Below, one piece after another: positions 8,381 through 16,629 of a stretch of 64,000 nt of DNA. Source of the stretch: Dyella sp. M7H15-1 (GTDB taxonomy: Bacteria; Pseudomonadota; Gammaproteobacteria; Xanthomonadales; Rhodanobacteraceae). Under the pieces are notes generated by a model that saw nothing but the letters and a program-made list of their open reading frames with translations, did not search any database and was not told where the DNA came from. How positions within the stretch are numbered: position 1 is the stretch's first letter; each line of letters opens with the position of its first letter. Made by a program: the position numbers and the translations under genes. Where the stretch lies: contig NZ_CP035300.1 of the NCBI RefSeq assembly GCF_004114615.1, positions 2,046,001 to 2,110,000 of the forward strand, in the 5' to 3' direction.

Positions 8381-9664
8381 GTGACAACCCATCATCGCGA
8401 CCCTCGCCTTGCCGTCATCGGACTTGGCTACGTCGGCTTGCCGCTCGCCGTGGAGTTCGGCCGTTTGTTCGACACTGTCGGTTACGACATCGATGCCGCA
8501 CGCATCGATGCGCTGAAGCTCGGGACGGACGGCAATCAGGAAACCACCGTCGAGGAACTTGCCGCAGCGAAACAACTACGCTTCGCTACCGACCTGGAAT
8601 CCCTGCGCGACCGCAACGTCTTCATTATCACCGTGCCGACGCCGGTGGACGAGCACAAGCGACCGGACTTCACTCCGCTGATCCGCGCCAGCCAGATGGT
8701 CGGCGCGGTGTTGAAGCATGGCGATATCGTGATCTACGAATCGACTGTGTATCCAGGCGCTACCGAAGAAATCTGCGTGCCAGAACTCGAACGTGCTTCC
8801 GGCTTGCGCTTCAATCTCGATTTCACCGTGGGTTATAGCCCGGAGCGCATCAATCCCGGTGACACGCTGCGTAGGCTCACCACGATCCCCAAGATCACTT
8901 CCGGTTCCACTGCGCAAGCGGCGGATTTTGTTGACGCGCTGTACGCGCGCATCATCACCGCCGGCACACACAAGGCGCCGAGCCTGAAAGTGGCCGAAGC
9001 GGCCAAGGTCATCGAGAACACCCAGCGCGATGCCAATATCGCTTTGATCAACGAATTCGCGCTCATCTTTCACCGCCTTGGCATCGACACGCAGGATGTG
9101 CTAGCCGCCGCGGGCACCAAATGGAACTTCCTGCCCTTTCAGCCTGGATTGGTTGGCGGGCATTGCATCGGCGTCGATCCGTACTACCTGATCCAGAAAG
9201 CGCAATCCACCGGCTACTACCCGGACATCCTATTGGCCTGCCGCCGCATCAACGATGCGATGGGCCAGCACGTCGCCAGCGAAGTGATCAAGCTGATGGT
9301 CGGCCAGGGCCACGCGATCCGCGGCAGCCGCGTGCTGGTGCTCGGGCTTACCTTCAAGGAAAACTGCCCTGACCTGCGCAACACGCGTGTGGTCGAGCTG
9401 GTGCGCGAGCTGGAAAGCTACGGCGCATCGGTCGATGTGTACGATCCGTGGGCCGATGCGAACGAGGCTCACGACCATTACGGGCTGAGCCTGCTGCCGG
9501 AGATCGAGTCAAATGGCAGCTATGCCGCGGTGGTGCTCGCTGTCGCTCACCAGCAATTCAAACCGGGCGGCGATTACGACATGCGTGCGCTGACCATGCC
9601 CAACGGGGTGGTTTACGACATCAAAGGCATGCTGCCCAAGGATCAGGTCGACGCACGGCTGTAA
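8381..9664 (+). CDS. Nucleotide-sugar dehydrogenase (UDP-GlcNAc/GalNAc 6-dehydrogenase type, TviB/WbpA-like)
   Basis: NAD-dependent enzyme of the UDP-glucose/GDP-mannose dehydrogenase family that oxidises C6 of a UDP-sugar in two steps to a uronic acid. It has 427 residues with the Rossmann motif VIGLGYVGLPLAVEFG at the N terminus, the central dimerisation helix, the catalytic cysteine in GLVGGHCIGVDPYYL, and the C-terminal domain beginning VLVLGLTFKENCPDLRNTR. GVDPYYL with the long helix after it resembles the Vi-antigen TviB branch more than UDP-glucose dehydrogenases. The start is GTG with GGGAG upstream. No glycosyltransferases or polysaccharide genes flank it, so it is an orphan here. 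Confidence 0.9.
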   Translation: MTTHHRDPRLAVIGLGYVGLPLAVEFGRLFDTVGYDIDAARIDALKLGTDGNQETTVEELAAAKQLRFATDLESLRDRNVFIITVPTPVDEHKRPDFTPLIRASQMVGAVLKHGDIVIYESTVYPGATEEICVPELERASGLRFNLDFTVGYSPERINPGDTLRRLTTIPKITSGSTAQAADFVDALYARIITAGTHKAPSLKVAEAAKVIENTQRDANIALINEFALIFHRLGIDTQDVLAAAGTKWNFLPFQPGLVGGHCIGVDPYYLIQKAQSTGYYPDILLACRRINDAMGQHVASEVIKLMVGQGHAIRGSRVLVLGLTFKENCPDLRNTRVVELVRELESYGASVDVYDPWADANEAHDHYGLSLLPEIESNGSYAAVVLAVAHQQFKPGGDYDMRALTMPNGVVYDIKGMLPKDQVDARL

Positions 9665-9699
9665 CGCCGGAGCGAGGTGATCCTTAAGGCAGCGCTACC

Positions 9700-10044
9700 T
9701 TAACGGTCGAGCATTATCTCTCCCTGCTCCACTCGCACCGGTACGTCGTGCAGGCTTTCACCCTTGCATGGGCCGCCGATGCACTCGCCGTTGTCGACAC
9801 GGAAGCTGGCGCCGTGTGCCGCACACACCAATACGCCCTTGGAAACCAGGAATTTGCCCGGCGCCCAGTCCAAGCGACGACCGGCATGCGGACAGATGTT
9901 GAGCCAGGCGTTCACGCGCTCGCCCTGGCGCAGCAGGATCACGCTTTCCTCGCCTTCTGGCATCAGCACATCCACCGCTATTGCTTCGCCGTCGTGCATA
10001 TCATCAAGCCGGCAAAGACGGCGCAGGGAGGTTGCTGTATCCAT
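9700..10044 (-). CDS. Rieske-type [2Fe-2S] ferredoxin
   Basis: Small soluble Rieske protein of 114 residues. The two cluster-binding motifs are CPH (in LNICPHAGRRLDW) and CAAH (in LVCAAHGASFRVD), giving the two-cysteine, two-histidine ligand set. There is no signal or membrane segment, so it is cytoplasmic, like the ferredoxin subunits of dioxygenases or NirD-like proteins. The ATG at 10044 is chosen because AAGG sits nine bases upstream. It converges with the sugar dehydrogenase and is divergent from the small membrane protein. No oxygenase or reductase partner is nearby, so its redox partner is unknown. Confidence 0.9.
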   Translation of the reverse strand: MDTATSLRRLCRLDDMHDGEAIAVDVLMPEGEESVILLRQGERVNAWLNICPHAGRRLDWAPGKFLVSKGVLVCAAHGASFRVDNGECIGGPCKGESLHDVPVRVEQGEIMLDR

Positions 10045-10120
10045 CGGCACTTGCCTTGGAGGCCAGAAGGCCTCATTGTCACACACGTAAGTCATTGATT
10101 TTACCACACGGATTTTTAAC

Positions 10121-10402
10121 ATGCGCATTGTTTTACCGCTGATGCATCGTCGCCGTAATCCGCTAGCCCAGGCATTGAGTCTGGTCCTGGGCCTGCTCGT
10201 CATCGGTGTCCTGATGGTGTTTGGGCTGGCCGTGGCGGGCGTGCTGATGGTCGGCGGTGCGTTGTGGCTGGGGTGGCGTCAGTGGAAGCGCGGCGGCCTG
10301 ACGCGCTCGTCTGCCCGCCAGGCACGAGAGCCGGAAGTGCTGGAAGGCGAGTACGTGGTGATCCACCATTCGCGTCCTGCCACCCATCATGGAAGCCGGT
10401 AA
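10121..10402 (+). CDS. Small conserved membrane protein
   Basis: A 93-residue protein with a short basic N terminus and one long hydrophobic stretch (about residues 18-50, probably two helices or a hairpin: LVLGLLVIGVLMVFG then VAGVLMVGGALWLGW). A basic linker follows, with a cytoplasmic tail that contains the motif EVLEGEYVV. Similar small proteins with a membrane hairpin and an EGEY-like tail are common in Xanthomonadales, but no function is known. It lies head to head with the Rieske ferredoxin gene (76 bp between starts) and converges with the ABC permease. Confidence 0.75.
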   Translation: MRIVLPLMHRRRNPLAQALSLVLGLLVIGVLMVFGLAVAGVLMVGGALWLGWRQWKRGGLTRSSARQAREPEVLEGEYVVIHHSRPATHHGSR

Positions 10403-10435
10403 AGATCAGAGCATCCCTAGCTCCATGCGAGTAAC

Positions 10436-11752
10436 TCACAGCTCGCGCAATGCCGTGGTAACCGGCAAACGTGCTGCCCTGAGTGCCGGGAATAAGCCGC
10501 CGACAAAGCCGATCGCCAGCGCCCACTTCAAACCTTCCCACAACAGTCCCGGCGTCACCTTGAAAGTAAACGCCAGTTGCCCGGTGGTACCGGTCGCCAA
10601 GGTGGAAGCCGTCCAGCCGTTGAAAATCAGCCAGGCCAGCAAGCCGCCGATAAGACCACCAAGCAGGGCCAGCAACATGGTTTCCAGCATCACCGCGACG
10701 ACCACTGGCACGCCACGGAAACCCATGGCACGCAGCGTGGCAATTTCCCGCGCGCGGGCAGCCACAGCGGCGAACATGGTATTGAGTGCACCAAAGATGG
10801 CGCCGATCGCCATGATCAAACCCACGGTAATGCCCATCACGCGCATCACCTTGCTCATGCCTTCGGATTGCTTGCTGAAGTAGTTGAGCGTGGTGTCCAC
10901 ATCCACTTGCACGCGCGGATCGCTGGCCAGCGTCGCCTTGAACGTATCCATCGCTTTGGCGTCGGTGAGCTTGGCGAACACGGAAGTGCGACTGCTGCCA
11001 CGGCGATAGGTTTCCGCCACGACCCCGGCATCGCCCCAGATTTCCGAATCGTAGGCATCGCCGGATGCAAACACGCCCACCACATTCCAGGTTTGCGCGC
11101 CGAGCTTCACTTCGTGCCCAGGCTGCAGACCCACGAACTGCCGCTGCGCCCCCTGTCCGACCACCAGCTCGCGCATGCCAGACTGGAAGGCACGACCTGC
11201 AATGATCTTTGCATTGGGACGTATCGCCCACGCCTGATCGTCGACACCACGCACTTGCACACTGCCCTCATCGTCTGGCCCACCGCCTCTCACCGGCAGA
11301 TTGGCCGCCACCACGATCTCGCCCGAAGTCATCGGCTTGCCCTGTTTGTCGCGCGCTATGCCTGGTGCCTGTTCGATGACCAGGATGCTGTCATGCGTCA
11401 ACACCGAACTGACTTCACTGGCCGAGCCGCCACGCAATACGATGGCCGTATCGTCACTGCCGGTCTTGCGCAACGTTTCGCTATAGCCCTCGCCCATGGC
11501 TAGCAACGCCACCAGCACACCTACCACGCCGGCAATGCCAATCACCACCACCGATGAAGACCCCAGCCGCTGCCTGAGCGTGCTGATACCTACGCCTGTC
11601 ACCGAGGCCGCCTGCCGACCACGCCGGCTCAATCCCATCCATGCAGCGAACAGCACCACCAGGGCCAGCACGGCATACCAGGGCAACTGCGCCCATACCA
11701 GCAGCGCCACCACCAAGACCACTAACACGAACAGATTGAATAGAAATCTCAT
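10436..11752 (-). CDS. MacB/FtsX-family ABC transporter permease (second permease)
   Basis: A 438-residue permease of the MacB_PCD/FtsX type. It has two N-terminal hydrophobic stretches, then the transmembrane segment VVVIGIAGVVGVLVALLAMGEG, a large periplasmic domain (about residues 100-290) ending in TTLNYFSKQSEGMSKVM, and three closing helices with the typical AREIATLRAMGFRG coupling segment. The ATG at 11752 has GGGAG eight bases upstream. It is the last gene of an operon of adaptor, ATPase, permease 1 and permease 2. This is the intact paralogue of the broken gene at 19225-19949. Confidence 0.92.
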   Translation of the reverse strand: MRFLFNLFVLVVLVVALLVWAQLPWYAVLALVVLFAAWMGLSRRGRQAASVTGVGISTLRQRLGSSSVVVIGIAGVVGVLVALLAMGEGYSETLRKTGSDDTAIVLRGGSASEVSSVLTHDSILVIEQAPGIARDKQGKPMTSGEIVVAANLPVRGGGPDDEGSVQVRGVDDQAWAIRPNAKIIAGRAFQSGMRELVVGQGAQRQFVGLQPGHEVKLGAQTWNVVGVFASGDAYDSEIWGDAGVVAETYRRGSSRTSVFAKLTDAKAMDTFKATLASDPRVQVDVDTTLNYFSKQSEGMSKVMRVMGITVGLIMAIGAIFGALNTMFAAVAARAREIATLRAMGFRGVPVVVAVMLETMLLALLGGLIGGLLAWLIFNGWTASTLATGTTGQLAFTFKVTPGLLWEGLKWALAIGFVGGLFPALRAARLPVTTALREL

Positions 11753-11766
11753 GATCACGACTCCCG

Positions 11767-12936
11767 TCACCGACCGGCCAGTGCATCGACAATATTCAGG
11801 CGCATCGCCCGCCATGCGGGGATGGCACCGACCACCGCACCAATGGCCAGCATCAATGCGATACCCAGCAGCCAGCTATCCGCGCCTACCGTAGGCAGGT
11901 TCAGCATGCCGCCACTACCCGCGCTGACAACGGGAATGAGCATTGCCGCCAGTGCGATGCCGACTACTCCTCCGAGCAGCACCAACAACACCGACTCCGC
12001 CAACACCATGGCCAGCACATCACGATCGGAAAAGCCCAAGGTTTTCAACACCGCCAATTCCGACGTGCGCTCGCGCACCGCCTGCATCATGGTGTTGCCC
12101 GTCAACAGCAGCAGCGTGAAGAACACCGCGCCCATGATCGAACCGACGATCAGGCCGATATCGGCCAGTTGCTTCATCCACGACGCTGTTGCCGCCGCTT
12201 CGGTCTGCGTGCGGGTTTCATGATCTGAATTGATCGATATCGCATCAATGGCCTTGGCAATTTGATCGGCCTGGTTGACGTCGTTGACGCGCGTCACGTA
12301 CCAGCCCACATGACCATCGTTGTAGCCTTTCATCACGGCATCATCGAAATATTTCCAGTGCATCAGGATCATCTGGCCATAGAAAGCCACGCTCTGGTCG
12401 GCGGGATGCATCACACCGACAATGTCGAAGGTCCAGTTCTTGCTGCCGTCCTGCTGCGGAAAAATATTCGACTGCAACGGAATCTTGTCACCTACTTTCC
12501 AGTGGTATTTTTCCATCAGCTTTTCGCCCACCAGAATGCCCGTCCGCGTGTTCAGATAGGCCTTTCGCGCGTCGTCACCGACCTGCACTTCCGGATACTG
12601 ATCGATGTAGTTGTCGCTCACGGCAAAGGTGAATACCTGATTGTGCGGATCCTGATACGCACCGCCAAACCAGTTCGCATAGGCGACCGACTTCACACCA
12701 TGCACCCCGGCGATCTTGTCACCCAGACCCTGTGGCAAGGTATCGATGAAGGACAGCTTGGAACCGGTCTGCAGGCGCTGCGCACCGTTGGCACTCTTGC
12801 CAGCCTGATCGAACGAAGTACGCACCGCGTCGAGCATGCCAAACAGCAAGAAGGCCGCTGCGATCGAGACCAGGGTAAGCACCGTGCGGGTCTTGCGCCG
12901 GAATAATGCTGCCCAGATGAGATGAAAATATTTCAT
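11767..12936 (-). CDS. MacB/FtsX-family ABC transporter permease (first permease)
   Basis: A 389-residue permease with an N-terminal transmembrane helix (LTLVSIAAAFLLFGMLDAV), a periplasmic domain of about 230 residues and three C-terminal helices preceded by the cytoplasmic coupling motif ERTSELAVLKTLGFSDRDV. It pairs with the permease just downstream to form a heterodimeric translocator. The ATPase (13021-13707) and the HlyD-type adaptor (13771-15012) belong to the same operon. It is clearly homologous to the permease at 18061-19212, sharing features such as IAFLLFG near the N terminus and LKTLGF/MKALGF before the last helices. The substrate is not predictable; lipids, peptides or toxic compounds are typical for the family. 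Confidence 0.92.
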   Translation of the reverse strand: MKYFHLIWAALFRRKTRTVLTLVSIAAAFLLFGMLDAVRTSFDQAGKSANGAQRLQTGSKLSFIDTLPQGLGDKIAGVHGVKSVAYANWFGGAYQDPHNQVFTFAVSDNYIDQYPEVQVGDDARKAYLNTRTGILVGEKLMEKYHWKVGDKIPLQSNIFPQQDGSKNWTFDIVGVMHPADQSVAFYGQMILMHWKYFDDAVMKGYNDGHVGWYVTRVNDVNQADQIAKAIDAISINSDHETRTQTEAAATASWMKQLADIGLIVGSIMGAVFFTLLLLTGNTMMQAVRERTSELAVLKTLGFSDRDVLAMVLAESVLLVLLGGVVGIALAAMLIPVVSAGSGGMLNLPTVGADSWLLGIALMLAIGAVVGAIPAWRAMRLNIVDALAGR

Positions 12937-13020
12937 GGAAAAACTCCTCTGCGACTTCCCTTCTACCCGTCATGGAGACGGCACCCGAAGGGCGGATGAG
13001 GGGTCAAGGCTGGCGGCAAA

Positions 13021-13707
13021 CTACGCCACCACTTGTTCGACCAGGGTGCCCTTGTCGAGGTGCAAGGTCTGGTCCGCATATTCGGCTGCCTTCGGATCGT
13101 GCGTGACCATCACGATGGTCTTGCCATGTTCACGATTGAGCTGACGCAGCAGGCCAAGCACTTCTTCCGCCGATTGACGGTCCAAGTCGCCCGTCGGCTC
13201 GTCACAGACCAGCAAATGGGGATCCGACACAATGGCCCGAGCAATCGCCACGCGCTGCTGCTGGCCGCCCGACAGTTCAGCCGGCTTGTGCGAGGCACGC
13301 TCGTCCAGGCCCACCAGTTGCAACGCGATGGCGGCATTCTTGCGCCGTTGTGCTGAAGAAAGCTTGGTCAGCAGCAGCGGCAGCTCAACATTCTTCTGCG
13401 CGCTCAACATCGGCATCAGATTGTAGAACTGGAACACGAAACCCACGTTCGACGCACGCCAGCGCGCCAGTGCACCGGCGCCGAGTTGGTCGATGCGCTG
13501 GCCAGCTACGGTAATGCTGCCGCCGGTTGGCGTATCCAGGCCACCCACCAGATTCAACAAGGTAGTCTTGCCTGAGCCCGAGGGTCCCATCAGGGCAAGG
13601 AAATCACCCTCCGCGATGTTGAGATTGATGTGATGCAGCACCTCAACTCTCTGTTTGCCGCGCTCATACACTTTGGAAAGATCGCGAATTTCGATCAACG
13701 TAACCAT
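13021..13707 (-). CDS. ABC transporter ATP-binding protein (MacB/LolD type)
   Basis: A 228-residue nucleotide-binding subunit. Visible motifs are Walker A GPSGSGKTTLLN (about residue 40), the Q loop in VFQFYNLMPMLSAQKNV, signature LSGGQQQRVAIARA, Walker B LLVCDEPTGDLD and the switch histidine in MVTHDPKAA. The FYNLMPMLSAQKNVELPL region is typical of the LolD/MacB group that works with FtsX-like permeases. It lies between the adaptor and the two permeases. It is the only ATPase near either permease pair, so it might also energise the divergent cluster at 18.0-19.9 kb. Confidence 0.95.
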   Translation of the reverse strand: MVTLIEIRDLSKVYERGKQRVEVLHHINLNIAEGDFLALMGPSGSGKTTLLNLVGGLDTPTGGSITVAGQRIDQLGAGALARWRASNVGFVFQFYNLMPMLSAQKNVELPLLLTKLSSAQRRKNAAIALQLVGLDERASHKPAELSGGQQQRVAIARAIVSDPHLLVCDEPTGDLDRQSAEEVLGLLRQLNREHGKTIVMVTHDPKAAEYADQTLHLDKGTLVEQVVA

Positions 13708-13770
13708 AGCTACAACCTCCTAAGTGGATCTCGCAGTGCCGACGCATCAGAAGCCGGCTGTCATTCGTGA

Positions 13771-15012
13771 TTAATGGACTTGCACGTTTACATCCGAACC
13801 GTCATGCAGGGCATCTGATGGCGACACCACCACGTCATCGCCTGGATTGACCGCAGCGGGAACCAGACGCATATCGCCGTAATGCTGCGAAGACGGCTGC
13901 ACGGCCTGACGATGTGCCTTGCCATTCGCAACGATGAAGACGCTGTCGCTACCGTCACGCTGGACGATCGCCTTCGCCGGCACCAGCACGCCTTTGGGCG
14001 CCTGTGCAGCAGAAACAGTCGGCGCGTTCTCCAGGAAAGATACGCGCACACCCATGTCCGGCACGATGCGTGCATCCTTCTGCTCCAGCGCCACGCGCAC
14101 CTTCACGGTCGCCTTGCCGCGATCGGCTGCCGGCACGATGGCAATCACGTGCGCGGGAATCTTCCAGTCCGGATACGCATCGAGCACCGCTTCTGCCGGC
14201 ATCTTCGGGACGACACGGCCGATATAGGCTTCATTGACATCGGCATCCACTTCCAGCGAATCCATGTCCACGATGGTGCCGATACCCGTGCGCGTGAAAC
14301 CGCCACCGGCTGAGAACGGCGAAATGATTTCACCGACCTGTGCATCCTTGGTGGTAATCACGCCATCGAATGGTGCACGCATGGTGCAGTAGTCGAAATT
14401 CACCTGGGCCTGCACGGTATTGGCATCGGCCGCCACCGCTTGCCGCTGTTGCGAAACCCGTTGTGCGCGCGTGCTGTCGGCAAGCGTACGCGCCTGTTCC
14501 GCCGCCTGCTTGGAAACCAGGCCCTGTTTGGCAAGCGCCTCATCGCGTGCCGCATCGCGCAGATTCTGCGTGAGCTGGCTCTGGTACTGGTCAACCAGTG
14601 CATGCGCAGCCTTGGCCTGTGCCGCGGCGGTATCCAGCGCGGCCTTGTACGCGCTGTCGTCCAGACGTGCCAGCACCTGATCTTTCTTGACGCGATCGCC
14701 TTCTTCAATCAACACCGCGGTCAAGGTGCCAGTGATCTGCGCGGATACGGTGGCCTGCCGACGCGCCGTAACGTAACCCGTCGCCTGCAATACGGCACCG
14801 ACGGATGGATCGCTGCCTGCCGCGATGGCCTGCGCGACATGCACGGGTATAGTGCGATGGCTGAACCACCAGCCGCCGCCGGCACCGAGCACCAGCAACA
14901 CGGCCACGATGCCGCCAACGATCCATCGCCAAGACCCTACTCCGCCCGCCGAATGTTCATCGCGCTGATGGCGCTCAATCTTCAATTCCTTCAGTAGATC
15001 GGTATTGGCCAC
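13771..15012 (-). CDS. HlyD/MacA-family periplasmic adaptor
   Basis: Membrane-fusion protein of 413 residues, first gene of the four-gene ABC operon. A short cytoplasmic N terminus is followed by one transmembrane helix (about 28-50, IVGGIVAVLLVLGAGGGWWF). Then come a biotinyl-lipoyl half-motif (ATVSAQITGTLTAVLIEEGDRVKKDQVLARLDD split around the hairpin), a long alanine- and glutamine-rich coiled-coil hairpin (about 120-190) and the barrel domains that include TMRAPFDGVITTKDAQVGE. It would link the inner-membrane permeases to an outer-membrane channel, which is not encoded nearby. Its promoter should lie in the palindrome-rich region at 15013-15240. Confidence 0.92.
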   Translation of the reverse strand: MANTDLLKELKIERHQRDEHSAGGVGSWRWIVGGIVAVLLVLGAGGGWWFSHRTIPVHVAQAIAAGSDPSVGAVLQATGYVTARRQATVSAQITGTLTAVLIEEGDRVKKDQVLARLDDSAYKAALDTAAAQAKAAHALVDQYQSQLTQNLRDAARDEALAKQGLVSKQAAEQARTLADSTRAQRVSQQRQAVAADANTVQAQVNFDYCTMRAPFDGVITTKDAQVGEIISPFSAGGGFTRTGIGTIVDMDSLEVDADVNEAYIGRVVPKMPAEAVLDAYPDWKIPAHVIAIVPAADRGKATVKVRVALEQKDARIVPDMGVRVSFLENAPTVSAAQAPKGVLVPAKAIVQRDGSDSVFIVANGKAHRQAVQPSSQHYGDMRLVPAAVNPGDDVVVSPSDALHDGSDVNVQVH

Positions 15013-15089
15013 GCTATGGTCCTGTTGTCCCCGATGTTTACACGATAGTAGCCCCGGTTATGTCCCCTCCACTGGCGCTCATCAATCTA

Positions 15090-15118
15090 TGTCAATGACA
15101 CCTGTCATGTCCCATGAC
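15090..15118. promoter_or_regulatory. Tandem palindromes with TGTCA/TGACA half-sites
   Basis: TGTCA-A-TGACA (15090-15100) is a perfect 5+1+5 dyad. It is followed by GTCATG-TCC-CATGAC (15104-15118), a perfect 6+3+6 dyad. A further GTCATGAC palindrome lies at 15233-15240. They sit 80-230 bp upstream of the adaptor start codon. This is the layout of an operator region for a dimeric repressor or activator, possibly the PadR protein of the opposite cluster, though no direct evidence links them. Confidence 0.45.
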
Positions 15119-15232
15119 GTACAGGCAGCCGCCGAATAGACAATGAGTGGGTCCGCCGTGAAATTCTCATGGAGGGCACGCCGATGCTTGCGCGTCACTG
15201 TCTCCGCCGCGAGCAGCGCGTGTTGAATACCT

Positions 15233-15240
15233 GTCATGAC
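15233..15240. promoter_or_regulatory. Isolated GTCATGAC palindrome
   Basis: An 8-bp perfect palindrome sharing its half-site with the tandem dyads at 15090-15118. It may be an additional, more distal binding site for the same regulator. Confidence 0.3.
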
Positions 15241-15601
15241 TAGCTTCTTACCGGGGAACATATTCAAAAAAGGTATGCCGATGGCAGACTCCACCGAACC
15301 GTATCACAGAAAAACGGAACGTCATCAGCCAGGCCACCGTGTCTGACTCATAAACCGCAACGTTTCCCGAGCGAGTAAAAGCGGCAAGATCAAACCTCAA
15401 ACATTCGACCCCACGGACTTCTGTCAACCCCACCGTGCGTGAGAAGCAACTCTCTGTCACCGCTCCAACCACTAATCCGCTCTCCGCATAATGGAACACC
15501 TACGTCGCCATAGAGAAATCTGACACATAAAGAGCATCTTTCCCTCGAGTTGCTGTCATCCAAGTTGCATTGATCACTCGGCACATTGCGAACCAGTTTA
15601 T

Positions 15602-15655
15602 TTCAAGGCGGCCTCACCCCATGAGGTTCGCCTTGAACCCTAAGCTCGCCTTGAA
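15602..15655 (+). promoter_or_regulatory. Leader hairpin with two alternative 3' arms
   Basis: TTCAAGGCG (15602-15610) can pair with CGCCTTGAA at 15629-15637. Inside that loop CCTCA and TGAGG form a second stem, so the whole makes a long, almost uninterrupted hairpin. A second copy of CGCCTTGAACCCT begins at 15647, 18 bases after the first copy, so the same 5' arm could pair with either 3' arm. The structure ends 30 bases before the start codon of the small ORF and just before its ribosome site. It may be an attenuator-like leader. There is no T-run, so it is not a classical terminator. Confidence 0.5.
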
Positions 15656-15684
15656 CCCTGCTACGTTTTAAGGAGCATCCGTCA

Positions 15685-15870
15685 GTGAAGGCATTTGGCA
15701 TCCCTGGATCGTCTGATTACGACATCACTCTCGATCATGCACATGGCGCTGACTTCTCTGTCAGTGAAGGTATGACTGTTTACGAGGCATGGATTCTCTT
15801 TTCCCTTCCATTGATAGGAGACGTGACGAAGCTACATAGAACACATGGGTGCGACGGTTTTAGGCAATAA
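15685..15870 (+). CDS. Small ORF upstream of the oxygenase (61 residues)
   Basis: GTG-initiated reading frame with a good AAGGAG ribosome site nine bases upstream, ending 13 bp before the oxygenase start. The product begins MKAFGIPGSSDYDITLDHAH, is mildly acidic, has one hydrophobic stretch (AWILFSLPLIG, about 35-45) and no recognisable domain. It could be a leader peptide for translational coupling, a small partner, or even a substrate of the hydroxylase (it has prolines at IPG and LPL). These are guesses; it could also be chance. Support comes only from the ribosome site and tight spacing. Confidence 0.4.
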   Translation: MKAFGIPGSSDYDITLDHAHGADFSVSEGMTVYEAWILFSLPLIGDVTKLHRTHGCDGFRQ

Positions 15871-15883
15871 GGGGATATAACTG

Positions 15884-16576
15884 ATGGCAATAACGACAAC
15901 ACGCCAAGGAAAGGGGATACAGCGAAATGTCTTACCGCGAGTGCGTCATCCTGAGCCACCGCGGGTTCTTGCTGATGACTGTACCGTCAACATTTCGCTG
16001 AGATTGGCGTCACCCATTGTTCGCTTGCTGGATGGATTGCTCTCGGGGCAGGAATGCGACGGTTTGATCGCCCTAGCCACCCCACGCTTGCAGCGATCAC
16101 TGGTCATTGCCGGGAGCGGCCGCGATAACATTCATCGTGCCCGTACTAGCGATGGCGTATTTCTTGATATTGGCGAGACGCCACTCATCAAACGCTTGGA
16201 GGAACGCATCGCCGCACTGCTTCGCATCCCAGTGAGCCACGGTGAAAAACTCCAGATACTACGTTACCTGCCCGGCCAGCAATATCAGCCACATCACGAT
16301 TGGTTTGATCCCGACAGCGCCAGCTACGAGGCCGTGACGTCGCATGGTGGGCAACGCGTGGCCAGCCTCGTGATGTATCTCAACACCCCGGAAATGGGCG
16401 GTGGAACTAACTTTCCAAATATTGGCCTTGCAGTCACTCCGATAAAGGGATCCGCTGTGTATTTTGCTTACAAAGAGAGAGAGCAGGCGACTTTGCATGC
16501 AGGCATGCCAGTTCTCAAGGGGGAGAAATGGATAGCGACGAAATGGCTGCGCGAAAGACCGCTTGACGCCGGCTGA
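15884..16576 (+). CDS. 2OG-Fe(II) oxygenase, prolyl 4-hydroxylase-like
   Basis: A 230-residue enzyme of the P4Hc family, which uses Fe(II), oxygen and 2-oxoglutarate to hydroxylate, classically, a peptidyl proline. The metal triad is H137 and D139 in QYQPHHDWFD, plus H205 in ATLHAGMPV. K215 in KGEKWIATKW is the expected 2-oxoglutarate carboxylate ligand, spaced ten residues from the distal histidine as in the family. LNTPEMGGGTNFPNIG is the usual connecting loop. There is no signal peptide, so it acts in the cytoplasm. The first clear enzyme of a cluster with PadR, a membrane protein and ABC permeases; the target is unknown. AAGGGGA upstream supports the start. Confidence 0.9.
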   Translation: MAITTTRQGKGIQRNVLPRVRHPEPPRVLADDCTVNISLRLASPIVRLLDGLLSGQECDGLIALATPRLQRSLVIAGSGRDNIHRARTSDGVFLDIGETPLIKRLEERIAALLRIPVSHGEKLQILRYLPGQQYQPHHDWFDPDSASYEAVTSHGGQRVASLVMYLNTPEMGGGTNFPNIGLAVTPIKGSAVYFAYKEREQATLHAGMPVLKGEKWIATKWLRERPLDAG

Positions 16577-16629
16577 TACGAGAAAAGCATCGTTTAAAGC
16601 CAAATCCAGGTGATTGCAAAGGAGGGGGA

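Larger units (their letters stand above)
15013..15601. other. Divergent regulatory interval between two ABC-type clusters
   Basis: About 590 bp without a supported gene between the leftward adaptor operon and the rightward oxygenase/PadR cluster. Short open frames exist, but none has a ribosome site or plausible composition. The part next to the adaptor gene carries several dyads built from TGTCA/TGACA half-sites. The part next to the oxygenase cluster ends in a strong hairpin. Both are listed separately. Confidence 0.6.
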
